Source of the DNA: Agrypnia vestita
Lineage: Eukaryota > Arthropoda > Insecta > Trichoptera > Phryganeidae
Assembly: GCA_016648135.1 (NCBI GenBank)
Contig: JADDOH010000472.1
Coordinates: 1-64,000 of the forward strand
DNA: 64,000 nt
Reading direction: 5' to 3'
Part shown: in pieces, positions 21,318-33,526 of the stretch
Layout: each line of letters begins with the position of its first letter
Position numbering within the stretch: the first letter of the stretch is position 1
Translations under genes and position numbers: made by a program
Notes under the pieces: generated by a model
What the model was told of the DNA's origin: nothing
Databases searched by the model: none
The model's input: only the letters and a program-made list of their open reading frames with translations

Positions 21318-22060
21318 ATATAATAATAATAATAATAATAATATTTGGACCATTATATAGCGCCGTTTTCGCGAATATTCACCTAAAGGGCGTTTTACAC
21401 AGAAAATTATCTTAGAAAACAACTTACTGTTAAAAAAACTTATTTACTATTACTTATTCACTACGTAGCATGCAATAAATGGAATTCAAGTTTAATACTA
21501 TAATAGTTGGGAGTGCCTAAAAGAATAAGGTGTTTTCGCGGAGTGCACACTAGGAGTGGAAAACATTAGCTAGTGTTGTTGTGGTCAGATTCTATTGATT
21601 TTTATAGGATTGTCTAAATAAATGCGTTTTAAGTTGTTTGTTGAACTGCGGTAAGCTATCTGTTTGTCTCAGATTATTTAGTAGTTTGTTCCATAACTTT
21701 GGTCCAGCTCCAGCGAAAGCACGATCACCAAAATTATTTTTATGGACGCGATTTACTTCAGCTAACCTATTTGTATTAGATGTTAATGCTGAGAGAAGTG
21801 TTAGTTGTCTGTTATTTGCGGAGAATGGAATGCAGAAATCGTTTATGTATTGAGAGGCCATGTTGTGAATAGCTTTAAATATTAAACGACAAAGCTTATA
21901 TTCAATCCTCTCTGGACATATAGGCTTAAAGGTTTTGAAGATGGTGTGAGATGTGCGCAAACTTTAAAACACCGGTAATGAGTCTTGCGGCGGCATTAAA
22001 TACAGATTGTAATTTGTTTATTTCTGTTTCGGGAAATGAGCGTAGATACCATTACATACA
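21318..22060 (-). pseudogene. LINE D C-terminus and 3' end (CR1/L2-like)
   Basis: The minus strand opens NKLQSVFNAAARLITGVLKF (from about 22025), then CRLIFKAIHNMASQYINDF. It ends with FGDRAFAGAGPKLWNKLLNN and a LKTHLF tail near 21610. The 'GdRaF..aGPkLWN.LP...R....l..FK..LKthLF' signature marks the C-terminus of CR1/L2/Daphne-type LINEs. The 3' UTR ends GCGCTATATAATGG followed by an ATT repeat (21318-21342), also typical of this group. No reverse transcriptase motifs remain. Confidence 0.75.
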
Positions 22061-22640
22061 TACCATATACGAATTTAATAATGTACGTTTGTACTGGAAT
22101 AAACAAATAAAACTGACCTGTGTTACTGGATAGCTAGGGAGAGTCAAATAGTGGAAATCCAGTTCAATTTTTATTTCTGCTGCTGCCGGCAAAAGAAGCT
22201 TACTTATCCCACGCTATCTTTGCTGAGACGTTAAGGGATGAAGTGCGGAATGGGACAGTGAGTTTATTTTCCTCGTCTGATCTTTTAAATCTTCATTTAG
22301 ATCTTTGATATAGCCAGAAGCCACCAAGATAACTCCGTTCTCTCTTAGTACTTACTCCACTGCAGTGGAATAATACGGATTGCAAAATTGTATTACTGAA
22401 AGCACGGTTGCATATCTTATTTAAATAAAATATATTTATTTTTCTAGTCTATTTAAATTAAAAATTATGTATAATATTTTTCACTGTACATCTTCAATAA
22501 GAGACATTGAAGATGTACAGTTACATTATAGAAGGCAGATCACAATCTGGTGAATTCGGCGATCGGACTTCGACATATACACGGTACTTTATGATTTTTA
22601 TTTTATTAGAGGTTTACATCAGACATTACCTACTTATTTA
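22061..22640. other. No gene; 16-bp perfect hairpin at 22483-22521
   Basis: ACTGTACATCTTCAAT (22483-22498) and its exact inverse (22506-22521) flank a 7-nt loop. Nothing else is recognised. Confidence 0.65.
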
Positions 22641-24000
22641 AAAAAACTAATTCTTTTATTTTATTTTATTTATTTATTCATGGGAAACTAAAAGTACATA
22701 TAAAATCAGAAGACACATAATTATTCAACAGTATAGGGACCATCTTACAAGTTTCCACAGATTTAACATGTTATTAACATATAGCAACAATAATTTGAGT
22801 TGTACAAAAAAAAAACAAAAAAAGTGATAGTTTTAAGAGTTAAGGAATTAAAGGTAAAAGGGAGGGAATAGATAGGAAAGGACAAATCTATTTATTAAAA
22901 ACGAGAAGAGATAAGAATAAAAAGAAGTGCAAAAGATGTATGTATAGCAAAAAGATATCTGATAAATACATCTGCATATATACAAACGTGGTCTGGACAA
23001 AATAATAAATGTGAATTAAAGAAAGATACAAGATAAAAATTGTATATACGAAGTCTGTTCAAAAGAAAGAAGATGGACTAAAGAAGAAGAAAAAAAAAGG
23101 TTGATGACTGAGGTGAATATCCAAGAGTTTTAAATTCAGAGATTGATGAATTGAAAAGATCCAAGTCACTGAATGTAGAGTTGAACAAATTAAAAATGTC
23201 CTTAGATTTTCACGGCCGTTCAGAATCTTCTGTGTATAGTTTTCTGGCTAGAGTTGGCCAGAGAGGTCACATATACACGGCAGAATATCCCAGAAAACTA
23301 TTCACAGAAGATTGAACAAATTAGACGAGCGATGTATAAAAGATTTTTGCCGGGAGTTGGTATTACAGTTAGTATTTTAGGCAGTTATGTGTTATTGTAG
23401 AACCCGTTTTAATTTTACAATATCTAAATAGTTACTGAATATTTCACACGTCTATAATTATACTGTTCATTAATTTGCACTTATTAACGCTTTGATCATA
23501 TTCTAGTAAACTCCATTCAATGTTCGTACGTAGAAACTTCTTGGCCCGGTTTTTATTACCGCTGGTATTCCGGGTTGTTATATCACCATAATGGATCACT
23601 GATCACACTGCCATTGGTTCTAACGCTGATATGTCGGACTTGTCACTGTCATGGATGAATTGACTGATCTCGCGTTGCACAACGCCTTATATAGATTTTT
23701 TTTTCCAGAGATTTGTTCAAGAGGTGTGTAGAGCATTTTATACGATTTTAATGTAGTGTTTTAGTACGTAATGAATGGCCCTGCATTACGTGTGTAATAT
23801 TTGAGAGTTCGCGGTCATGGATGATTGACCCTGCTTTGCGTGAAGCCGCTGTATTGTTGTCAGTATTCAGTAGGTTCCCCATCTCGATACAGTATTATAT
23901 GTGAGCATATTATTCTTTTAATATTTCTGTCCTTATACATGTCTATACTTGTATTAAAGTCAATCTCATCTAATATATTAGTATCAGATTATTGAAAACT
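22641..24000. other. AT-rich, no gene; 24-bp inverted repeat at 23224-23313
   Basis: The start (22650-22690) looks like a T-rich LINE tail on the minus strand. AATCTTCTGTGTATAGTTTT (from 23224) and its inverse ending at 23313 form 24-bp arms with one mismatch around 42 nt. No coding signal is evident. Confidence 0.4.
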
Positions 24001-24004
24001 GTTG

Positions 24005-24075
24005 GTATGTATAGAAATAATCAAATTGAATAACAGTCTACTGTAGGTATGTATAGAAATAATCAAATTAAAAAT
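24005..24075. repeat. Short direct repeat
   Basis: GGTATGTATAGAAATAATCA occurs twice about 42-45 nt apart (near 24004 and 24047), with similar following sequence. Confidence 0.7.
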
Positions 24076-24132
24076 CTAACAAGTCAAATTACTCATTTGA
24101 TTTATTTTATATCTTGAAAACATTTTTTTTTT

Positions 24133-24335
24133 TTACAAGTTAGAGCCAGTTACTTGATGGATTTTTCTCTTCTACATGAGTGACATAGACTCGTGTGTAG
24201 GAGAAGGTATTATTTCATTTTACATTTACAGAGAATTTTATGATACAATGTACATATTCATCATGATATATGTATAGACAATTCAGTTACAATTAGTTAG
24301 TAATAGGTATATATATATAATAATAAGTAAGTAAT
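24133..24335 (-). mobile_element. 3' end fragment of LINE C family
   Basis: The plus strand reads TTTCTCTTCTACATGAGTGA and GTGTGTAGGAGA. This is the inverse of the LINE C 3' UTR at 14070-14200 (TCTCCTACACAC, TGTCACTCAGGTAGAAGAGA). The match extends about 150-190 nt with gaps. Only 3' sequence is present. Confidence 0.6.
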
Positions 24336-24439
24336 AGGTACATATATATAAGCTTTATTTTGAATAACTTCTACCTCATTCAGATTTCTTCAATTAATTA
24401 ATATTTTCTTCTTTGTACACAGCAAAATTATTTTTTGGT

Positions 24440-24665
24440 GACATTATAATTATAATTTATAGAAATTAACTTGGTTTACACCACTTTTTTATTGAAAAAA
24501 ACTTTTTAATATTTTGACTATCAATACTTTGGTTTTTAAATTTAATTTTGTTTATATTTATATCTGACGAAAGGGCCATTGGCTCTGAAACATGTTGATT
24601 TTTTAAAATAAAATAGTGGTGTAAAAAAAGTTTATTTCTATCAATTATAATTAATATTAATTAAC
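24440..24665. mobile_element. PLE 3' end, partial palindrome (pair 2)
   Basis: The left arm inverted reads AAGTGGTGTAAACCAAGTTA then ATTTCTATAAATTATAATTA. The right arm reads ATAGTGGTGTAAAAAAAGTT then TATTTCTATCAATTATAATT. The two 3' ends point outward. The right arm has a hammerhead-like motif (24560-24600); in the left arm that region is not recognisable. Confidence 0.6.
24560..24600 (+). ncRNA. Hammerhead-like motif with weak stem I
   Basis: Reads CUGACGA, extra A, AGGGCC-AUU-GGCUCU (stem II with one G-U), GAA, ACAUGU (self-complementary stem III), U, GAUU. The core is intact, but the upstream strand (AUAU) pairs badly with GAUU, so stem I is poor or absent. It is probably a decayed copy. 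Confidence 0.5.
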
Positions 24666-25200
24666 TCATTCAATATTTTCATCATCGATCATCAAATTAA
24701 GCTATTGTTTGGTTCTAAGATATTTTATTGCCTATTTGTACATACTTATTTTTGATATATATCAACAACTTACATTTTTGATCCCTGAAAAAGATCTAAT
24801 CTTAGCAATCTCATACCAAAAGATATGCGATTGGACAAGAATTGCATTAAACAAAGTTGTTTTTTGTACAAATTGTTTATTCTGGATGATTTATTATACA
24901 AAGCCCAACAGGATGAAAAGTTTCACCCTATAGCACAAAATATTATTTTAGCCAACATCCAAAATTGATAAAATCTGCCTTTGCAGCCAGAAAAATTCTA
25001 TTTTTAAAGTTTAATTTACAAATATTACTACAATTTAATTTTCGCCCTAAAATTTAATAATTTAAATGTGTGTACTGTGTTTGCTGTCCATGTTTGCCGC
25101 AAACCAATTAATCTGATTGTATCTGAAATATATTTTTTATCAACTTATAGGTTTATTTATTTGTAGGGAAATAAAATATTTTAATGCAATATGTATCTAA
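24666..25200. other. No recognised feature
   Basis: AT-rich. The 74-codon plus frame at 24709-24933 has no recognisable motif. Confidence 0.45.
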
Positions 25201-25400
25201 TAAAATGAATAAACTTTGTTTATCACCATTTAATTTTTGATAAAACCAACCGGTTTCGGAAACCACGTTCCTTCGTCAGGGTATACTTAATACTAATTAA
25301 ACTTTACAAAATTATGAACATTCATACCTCAGTGTCAAGTGTCCACATGAGGATAAAGAGTAGGGGGTGCGAAAGAAACAGGTGATTAAAACTTTTTTAA
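25201..25400 (-). mobile_element. PLE 3' end fragment with hammerhead
   Basis: On the minus strand the segment runs from a C-rich end (near 25360, CACCCCCTACTC) through the ribozyme-like motif to AAATGGTGATAAACAAAGTT. This is the same layout as the paired PLE ends elsewhere. No inverted partner was found next to it. Confidence 0.6.
25244..25283 (-). ncRNA. Hammerhead-ribozyme-like motif
   Basis: On the minus strand: UACC (stem I), CUGACGA, extra A, GGAACGUGGUUUCC (stem II, at least GGAA/UUCC), GAA, ACCGGU (self-complementary stem III), U, GGUU (stem I partner; three solid pairs). Core complete. Cleavage would follow the U corresponding to position 25248. Confidence 0.65.
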
Positions 25401-26590
25401 CTAAAGTGTTATAGTGAGAATAAAACAACGTTGTTATTTTTAATTTCTTAAAAATATATTACAATGAACTTCCACAAAGTTTGTCACGATAATTTCGAAA
25501 TACTATGAAAATAAAATGTTATATGTATTGTATACAATATACGTATATAAATGTGAAATAAATAAAAAAAAGAACTTTAATACGAAACAATGAGGGTTTG
25601 CGATTAACATATAAAAGAATTAATGATCAATTGCCTTTTTCTGAACACAAAACGAAAAAATAAATAAAATGGAGACAAGAAAATAAAATGATTCGACAGA
25701 GATTCATCTCGAAATTGTCCGCAGCTCTACGAAACATCTTTGATAGCACAATGGAATCACTCCGAATACCTTTGGTTCAATTCATAATTGGAATAATGAA
25801 TTTCTCTCCCGTGCTCGGCGCGGCTAGGGACGGATTTCGCCTTTGACTTTCCAGAAATGTTCTTTTATCCCGTCGAATTTAAAGGATAACCGTTCATGTG
25901 TAAAATTACACAAAACAGATGAAATTGATTGCGATCCCGAGCTAGCTCCCGGCTTCCAAAAGCGCAATATGCTGCTCGTATGAGTCGTGGCAGCTAGTGA
26001 AAAATTATATTCTTCTCCAAGTGGTTGCCAATAAATGTATGATCACCACAATTCATTAACTGGACTAGCACTAAAACCGTTAAAATTATATTCTGGTCTA
26101 CACATTGCTAAAAATATATATTATATTGGTTGATGAAAGGAGTTAAAAATTTAAAACATTGAGTTTCAGATGTATATATTATGTTAAATTATTTGAATTA
26201 ATATCATAAATTATGTGAGGTATAAAAGCAAAGGCTTTATACAAAAAATTAAATTTAATAGATATATATATTCTTTTTTATATGATTATCTCTCTTTTCT
26301 TTTATACCATAATTTAATCTATGTACCTATTTATTTATGGAATGTGTGGGATTGCACGAACCTCCCCGCATTCTGGAATAAAGTTATGTTTATTTATTTA
26401 TAAACATGTTTTGAATACAGTGACTGAGATGCTTATTTAAAATGTACTCAATAATAGATTAAATGTATTTATCCTTTCCAAAATCATGTTTCCTATAAAT
26501 TTATTGGCTATGTCTCCTATAAAATCTCTAAATCAATAGTTATATTATTAGTCTTTCAATTATTTCAGCAACGTTGTAAATCGACTTTTT
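25401..26590. other. No recognised gene; possible non-repeat DNA at 25680-25960
   Basis: The stretch 25680-25960 is more mixed in composition than its surroundings and shows no TE signature, so it may be unique intronic or intergenic DNA. No open frame is convincing. The frame at 26215-26403 is low-complexity Tyr/Leu-rich sequence. Confidence 0.35.
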
Positions 26591-27183
26591 TTTTAAATAT
26601 TGATTATATTATTTGTATATTATCTACTTCTTTTATATGAGTAATTCCACCAACATGTTTTGGTAAAACTTTACCATCGTCAGGATGTTGTATAACTATC
26701 AAAATATCAGAATGAAAGGTCTTTTGTTCTTGTTTTTCTTAATTATTTGAAAAATTATTTTTAAATATAATTACTGAAGTTCTTGATTACGCGCAATTAT
26801 TGGAAAAATTTTTAGAATTGGACTAGTAGTTAAATTTAATTGATAATTAATAATATTTTGTTCACTATTACATGATTTAATAATGTCTAATGATTCTAAA
26901 TTTTTCAATTTCAGACCAAAATTATTTATGTGTAAAATAGAAAGTCCTAATTTTTTATCAAAACCGTGAACATTTTCTAATAAATGATTTTAAAATTCAT
27001 AAAAACCATGATTATTCAGACATCTTAACTCTTACATTGACATTTCGACCGGTTTTTTCAATATAAAACGCTGTACAATCTTTACACGACAGTTTATAAA
27101 CACCCGAATTGTTAATTATATTATCTTTATCTTTTGCATTTATGAGTAGTTTCCCTATATTATTATTTGCATAAAATATATCA
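26591..27183 (-). pseudogene. Penelope-like element C-terminus with decayed GIY-YIG
   Basis: The minus strand from about 27180 gives FYANNNIGKLLINAKDKDNI, NNSGVYKLSCKDC and FYIEKTGRNVNVRVK. This is the PLE endonuclease module with GVY for GIY, and with the YIG glycine changed to Glu (YIE). Frameshifts follow. The 3' part contains a hammerhead-like motif (26647-26688) and ends near the AAGAAGTAGATA word shared with 29866-29902. The same family, better preserved, is at 49005-50753. Confidence 0.75.
26647..26688 (-). ncRNA. Decayed hammerhead-like motif
   Basis: On the minus strand: ACAUC, CUGACGA, extra U, GGUAAAGUUUUACC (stem II), AAA in place of GAA, ACAUGU (stem III), U, GGUGG. Stem I pairs about 4 bp. 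The invariant G12 is A, so it is predicted inactive. Confidence 0.6.
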
Positions 27184-27184
27184 A

Positions 27185-27611
27185 GTTATGATAAAAATTT
27201 AAAGCAACATTCAAAACAGACATAAAAACTGCCTCTATATTGAGAAATGCAAAATATATCATCCCTATAGAACCCTAAGGAATATATGAGGTACCATGCG
27301 GCACATGCGATAAAAGAACCAACCGGAAGATATCCGCTAGAATAGCCGAACATGCTGTGGATGTAAAAAACAAAAAGTTCACGTCATTTCAAGCACAGTA
27401 CGCTATAACAGAAGGTCATAAGATCTATTTTGATGGAGCATATATGGTTGTAAGTTTAAACAATGATACGGCAAGGATCTATAGAGAAGCAATCGAAATA
27501 TACAAAAGACCCATCAGCCTAAACAACAGAGAGGACAAAATCACATTACCAAACACCTGGCTTAATATATTAGAAAATACTCCAATCCTCTCACAAAATA
27601 CCCACCACTAA
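27185..27611 (+). pseudogene. Second Penelope-like family, GIY-YIG region, YIG lost
   Basis: The plus strand reads IYEVPCGTCDKRTNRKISAR, then IAEHAVDVKNKK (near 27345-27375), then about 84 open codons with TEGHKIYFDGAYMV and REAIEIYKRPISLNNRED. The pattern 'GIYE.pCG.C...YIGqTnR....R..EH' then 'H..GH.idF..a' then 'rE..EI.K....nr.d' is that of PLE/GIY-YIG endonucleases. The YIG motif between CDK and TNR is missing, so the active site is gone. It differs in sequence from the PLE at 26591-27183 and from that at 49005-50753. It abuts the former head to head. Confidence 0.65.
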
Positions 27612-29800
27612 TATAAATATTAAAAATCTTTAGCGCCTAAAAAATTGCTAAACCCTTAAAAAAACAGACAGAATTCTAAGAAGTAATGCAAATAAAGTAC
27701 CACCAATTTATTCCAATTAAATTTACTTTGCTCGTAATATTCGTTGCAATTTATTATCTTAACACTTACCTTTTTCATCAAAATATAGAGGAAATGTAAA
27801 TCCTCACTCTTCGCCCCAATCAATTTACCTACTTCACTTTTCTATCACAAACCTCTAAAAAATTCCACTTTAGGTACATTCCACTCCAATATTTAAGTAT
27901 TTTAAAATTATCGTTTAAAAAATAGAATTTTCCACTTTGCAGATTGAATCAAAAGAAAATTTTCACAAAGAAACTTGACTTTAAAAATAATTTCCCCAAT
28001 CTAAGAACGAAACCATTCAAATTTACATAAGTCGGAAGTTGTGTACCTGTTCGTATTGATCAAAATTCAATGCACGCTAAATTTGAGGCCTGCCAAAAAT
28101 GAATACCTTCGTCGAAGGGAGAACTCAATGCCGCCCCTAATAACCAGCAATTTAAATTGAAAACTTTGAATTTCGGGGGTGAGAAGTCACACCTGACCGA
28201 GTTAATTTCCTCCCACTGCTTCCTGCAAGTTTCGGGGCTATCTGGCCGCGGGATAATTAATCACTTTTCCAAGTCGCACGGCCCGCGGCCTCGAGGACTT
28301 GTGACGTCAACCACTGAGTCAAGTTATTCCAAAGATGTTCATTTCAAGATTGAATTAAAAGGTGGCATTCATTTTAGCTAGCTAACTTTCTTGTATATAT
28401 AACTAAGCGTCAGAAAACTGGGGGATAGGATAGAATAGGAACATGGACTCACCATTTTACTTATCTATCTCCCGAATATCCCGTAGCTTTCGTAGGTGGA
28501 CTGTACTGATTTTGAGGGTATACAAATCACTACATTCAGGGCAATCGTGATTGCACCATATATAAATGGCTATTCAATTTTCTATAACTTCACTGATTTA
28601 CGGAGCGGTGTGAACGGTAAAAGAGGAAGGGAAGGGCCGCAGAAAGCCCCTCGTTCAAGTAGTGTTATAGCATAATTCCAAACAAATTCATATGCCATTT
28701 AGGCAGAGAAAATGAAGTGCCATACTCTACTATCCTGATACATAAATCGCTTCTCATACATGTGCATTAATATACCTCTTCTTGGAAGTTTTTTTTATGT
28801 TTGTGTTGTCTTTCAGCTTAGCTATTATATTTACCATATTTATTAATCTGGTTTACAATATCGTTCCAAGTAGTTCTATCTCTGGTGTTATCAACACTCG
28901 CATATACATATTTAGAAATGCGCCTTGCTTAATCCGACATTTTGATATTTTTTTTCGATTTCTACTTTGTTTTGTTTGTTTTATTTGTTCATTCACCATA
29001 TCTAAGCAACTTTTTTTAATGAAATTAAATGTTTTGAGCTGGGTTTAAAGCACATATGAAAATAAAACACATTTGTTTTAAGTTCAACTTATTACATTTT
29101 TATGAGATGCGTTTTGCCTTATGGGGGGGCATTATTAATATAATAATAACGCTATAAAAACCACAAAAATATTTTTTCGTTCATATAATGTGTATAATGA
29201 TTAAGAAAAAAGAATAGTTCATACTTACTGATATATGACTATATAAAAAAATATTATACAAAAATTAAAACGCAACCCGAAATAAATTGATGGAATCTGT
29301 TGTCGCAATCTATTACGCGGTACCCACTCTCTGCGTCAGTCCCAGTGCCAAATACTTTGGATATTGCACATTGATTAAAAACTGTGGACAGTTTGAAAGT
29401 TTCAGTTGGGTTGCGTCCGTCGCTTGTATCTCCCGCTGTCACGCTGTCACCCACCTCTCGATATGTCGTTATATCCGTGACACGCTCGCGGCTACCCGGC
29501 TATAGCGACTGGACCCTAAATACGCGGAATGGATGCTGACAACGCAAAAACGAGCGATCGCTAGCACAAACAAAAGATAGTGTTTGCTATTTGATTTTTA
29601 ACTGCAGTCTGAATTTTTTGCAAGTAAGCCCGAGCCAGGCATACAGCGAAGAAGGCAAATATATGAGATTAAATCACCGTATAAAATCATCACCATTCAT
29701 CTATAAAATGGAACAGCATATTCAATAAATGATTATAATGTGGTTATAGTGTTGGCACGGGGCGTGTATTTGGGAAACAAATGAAATAAGTGGAAATCAA
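27612..29800. other. No recognised gene
   Basis: 28080-28330 and 29270-29640 are GC-richer and lack TE signatures; they could be single-copy non-coding DNA. A degraded SINE-2 copy lies near 28690-28765. Frames in the region show no domain. Confidence 0.35.
28690..28765 (-). mobile_element. Degraded SINE-2 fragment
   Basis: The plus strand reads TAGGCAGAGAAAATGAAGTG and CCATACTCTACTATCCTG, matching GTAGGCAGAGAGGATTGAAT and CCACACTCTTTTATCCTG at 8495-8540. Confidence 0.5.
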
Positions 29801-29819
29801 TTAATGATTTATTGAAAAT

Positions 29820-29960
29820 AAAAATATATTATTAGTACATATCTACTTCTTTTATTTGATTAATTACACCAACATGTTTCAGAAATTCCATCGTCAGGGT
29901 GTTATATAACTGTCAAAATAGCAAACGATGGTCCACAGAACCTACATTTTGTAAAATATT
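29820..29960 (-). mobile_element. PLE 3' end fragment
   Basis: The minus strand carries GTTATATAACACC, the hammerhead-like motif and AATAAAAGAAGTAGATATGT. The same word order is found at 26591-26700. No partner arm or coding part was found. Confidence 0.55.
29866..29902 (-). ncRNA. Hammerhead-like motif with short stem II
   Basis: On the minus strand: ACACC (stem I), CUGACGA, then a 10-nt segment UGGAAUUUCU that can form only a very short stem II, GAA, ACAUGU (stem III), U, GGUGU (perfect 5-bp stem I). Core intact; stem II is compromised. Confidence 0.55.
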
Positions 29961-32036
29961 TTTTGACGTTAAGGTGATTGGATCTATACATAATCGAGGA
30001 TTTGTCAACACTCTGGACCTTTTCGAACAAATCGAAGAAAATTAGAAACCCGTAAAATACACGAAAATATTCAAATTTATACAAATATACAAAAATAGAG
30101 ATACTTATATAAACCAGCGACGCCATCGCTTCGGAACAGTTTTTGTTTAGACAGGCGAATGCGAGACCATAGATTCCGGGCGAATAGAAACGAGCGAACT
30201 GTAATCCGAGCAAACGTAGACATGTAGTATTATGAGTATAAATAGTACCTGCGTGTAAAATATTTTAACAGCAAATCTGTGCGATAGAAACGATACCAGA
30301 GACAAGTGGAATATTTTCGAGTGACGATTAGTGCGAATTATGACATTGTATAGTTATTAGGTTTTTGGTGAATACTGTTCTCATGACAAGTTTTTGACAA
30401 TTTGATAATTATTTTCCAGTCCAGTTCATGTCGTATTTGGATTCCATTTATTTTTTATAGTGCGTCGAACAATGTTTTATTTTTTTGTTCCATCGGCATC
30501 GACGCGTATATAAAATTAACAATATCACATTGTTTCGATCTACAATTGCCAACATTTTTTTACGGGTAATTGCTTAGTATTGTGTTTTTATTTTATTATA
30601 ATAAATATTATTAAATTAAACTCGTAAAATTTAAAATTGATATTAAGATATATTATATCAAATGATTCTTAAGCGCGATCAAGAAGGAAGTCGGCGTGGG
30701 TAAGCCTACTTCATTTTCTCTCTCTTTCATTCTATATTTAACTATAACTATTTACATTGATATTGTTTTGTAACCTCAGACAACTTGTCTATAGACTCGA
30801 AATAAAATAAAGCGAATTTACCTACCTTTCGTATCTACATATCCTAACATGCGCCTTTCTTAAGGCCGGTCGCATCAACTTGGTAAACAGTAATATTTTG
30901 TCTAAAGCATAGATTTTTACGAAATACAAAATAGGCTTTTTTACTATGTGTGATGTGTTCTCGCTTTGGAAACACGGATTTTTTTATTGAAAGAACAGAC
31001 GGTAGTGAATACTGTTCAAGTTTTTATAATTCAAAATACTATCGGCGACCGACCCTAGCGTGAATTTATACTATCACAAGACGAGAAGAAGAAGAGAGGG
31101 CGCGCCCATGCGCACACCTTCTTATATGTCGGCCCCCCCTAGCCCTCCTGAGTCAGGGTGGCCAACCTTAAAACACCATCATTATCTTATCTACATAGGT
31201 ATTAAGTAATTTAGATATTGAGACAACTAGGTATATTTAGGTATAGGTATTAATTAATCTGTGTAATGAGAAAAGCAGATAAATTTAGGCATTGAGACAA
31301 CAAGAAAATGTTTTATGCAAAGCGTATTGATTTGGCTTGATTTGGCCAATGTTAGATGGGGAGAAATAGAGACGATTGTTGTGGCTGGATAAGACTTCAA
31401 TGAAATGAAGATCCACCAATACTTGTCCTTCTTTAATACTTTTTTTTCGATTTAATTCCCTCTCTGTCTATCTTACCTTTTATTGATGACATCAATTTTC
31501 ATGGAAATACTCTATCGTATGAAATCAATTAATTTCCCACCGCACTTCTTAATTGTCTTCCGTTGAAGAAACCGCATATAATGTTAAAATTCGTTTTGGA
31601 CCACCGCTCACGCAATATCACATTGTAAAACCTACATAGACATTTTGTTGTACTTGTGTTACCGCAGCCTTGTTGATTTCTTTCATCTCTGCATTGTTAT
31701 TAATTAATCATCGAGTGACGAGAGTATTGTGTCTGCATCATTGACGAGCATCATCAAAGGAAAAGGCATTCCCAGCATGCAGTCATCTCAAACGTAAGAC
31801 TTTGATCTTATTTGGGGTCTAATTCATGCTCTGATTCATTGTTTTCTGTTTTATCTAGTATCGGCCAACCATCATCTTGCCTTGACTTAGATTCCCGCAA
31901 AGAACGCTCTTCTCTACATCAAGCAAAATCTCAACGATGATGGACCATTATATAAAAATAACACCTGCATTTTTTTGTAAACCGTATCACCAGGGCTCGT
32001 ATAAAATATTTATTGTTTCAATACGTAATATGTCAA
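29961..32036. other. No recognised gene
   Basis: AT-rich to mixed. 31075-31165 is a short GC-rich patch (GAGGGCGCGCCCATGCGC). No domain, TIR or repeat pair was established. Confidence 0.4.
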
Positions 32037-32460
32037 AAAGTTAATGTATATTATAAATGACTGACAGAGACGAAACTGCATATTTTTTTACTAAAGGAGA
32101 GTAGGTAAAGAAGTCTTTATGAGTATACATAGGACTTACGACCTATCGTACGGTTGGCTTAAGTGATCACTTTACACATATGTAAGTTCGCCATTTCCAC
32201 TCATGATAGAATACCATGTCTATTAATTTTTTTTACACGCCACGTTTCACATGTGAGTTGCAAGGATCCTCACCGCGGCCAGCCACAAAGCTTTTACCTT
32301 CCCCTTGAATGACCACAGATGTCACTAAATGAGACATCTATATTTGATTTTGGAGTTTTTAACTACATGATTTATCTTGTCTAATGGAAATCATCCGAAT
32401 TTCTATCATTACACTAGAATACGCCAGAAATATAAGATAGGTCGTAAGTCCTATTGTAAC
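32037..32460. repeat. Foldback repeat family F, decayed copy
   Basis: TTAATGTATATTATAAATGA, then CAGAGACGAAACTGCATATT, then ATAGGACTTACGACCTATCG at 32130 match the arms of the foldback at 36958-37172. The inverse word GATAGGTCGTAAGTCCTAT occurs at 32432-32451. No coding content is evident. Confidence 0.55.
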
Positions 32461-33472
32461 GTAACCCGCCTGGCTACCTAAAGCTAAATACCTAACTATA
32501 AAGTTTAATAATATAAGTTTTACGAAAAGCCCAAAGCTTGAGACTTTAAGCTACTGAATCGAGCTTTATTACAACTTTTGTGACTTTTAAGCACACACTT
32601 TATGCTTTAAGCTACTAGATGAAAACTTAAGTCGAACTTAGAACTTCGGAAGTATATTTACATGAAAGCTAATATTATTATTTTTTTGTTAAGAATTTAT
32701 ATTTTCAAAATTGGCCAGTCGTGATCTATCTAGTGGTTAGGAAAATTCCCCCTCCGTTGTGTCCGTAGCTATCCAAAATTCTTTTGATATGTGGTGAGAT
32801 TCGTATTCTTATTAACGCGACTAGACTAATATAGAACGAATTCTTACCTAACTATGGAAATAACAAACGCACGTAACTAATCCGTACTCGTCCTTCTAAA
32901 AACCGCTCTAGAATTCTACAGTTTCGCCTATACGAGAGATAGCCGATATCGTCCACGTCCTGAGTCGGCCTAAAAGCCAATTATATGCGGCGTAGTCGAG
33001 GAATAAACGCTAGTAGAAAAACTTCCTTACATTGTACCGCCATAACTATAATACCACCGGGTTTAAAATACTGAAATATAAAACGATACAATCGTTGCCA
33101 AGTTAACGGCATACGCTAAAGATTCCGCCCGCCTTGATTATCAATACCTCATAATAGCAGCTTAGAACAATGTTAGCACAACCACACGCGGTACCCATTT
33201 ATGACAGATTTACAAGATATAATAGCATACGTTATATTCAAAAACACAAGTAAGAAACCTACCGATAGCGCGTCCCACGTTGTGCGATCTGCTCAATCTG
33301 TTCATAGTACGTAGTGGGGGAAGACAAACATATTTATAACAACTAAGACGCATCCAGAGGCTCAAGGCAAGCTTTGTCTGACATTATCACAGCCCGAGAT
33401 TCTAAAGGAATGGAAGATACAGTTTTGTAGGTGAAATTTAAGAAGTGTCTAACCACTTCTGTTCAAACGTGG

Positions 33473-33526
33473 ATTCTAGATGCCCCCCCCCCCTGTAGGG
33501 GGGAGGGGGGGGCATCTAGAATCCCC
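33473..33526. repeat. C-run/G-run palindrome
   Basis: GATTCTAGATGCCCCCCCCC and its inverse GGGGGGGGCATCTAGAATC flank a centre CCTGTAGGGGGGA. It could form a strong hairpin and is also prone to assembly error. Copy 2 of repeat L has a shorter version (CCCCCCTGGAGGGGGG near 53622). Confidence 0.8.

Noticed and set aside
27357..27611. Independent small host gene of 84 codons
   Set aside because: Upstream residues in another frame give PLE/GIY-YIG context; it is the tail of a broken element.
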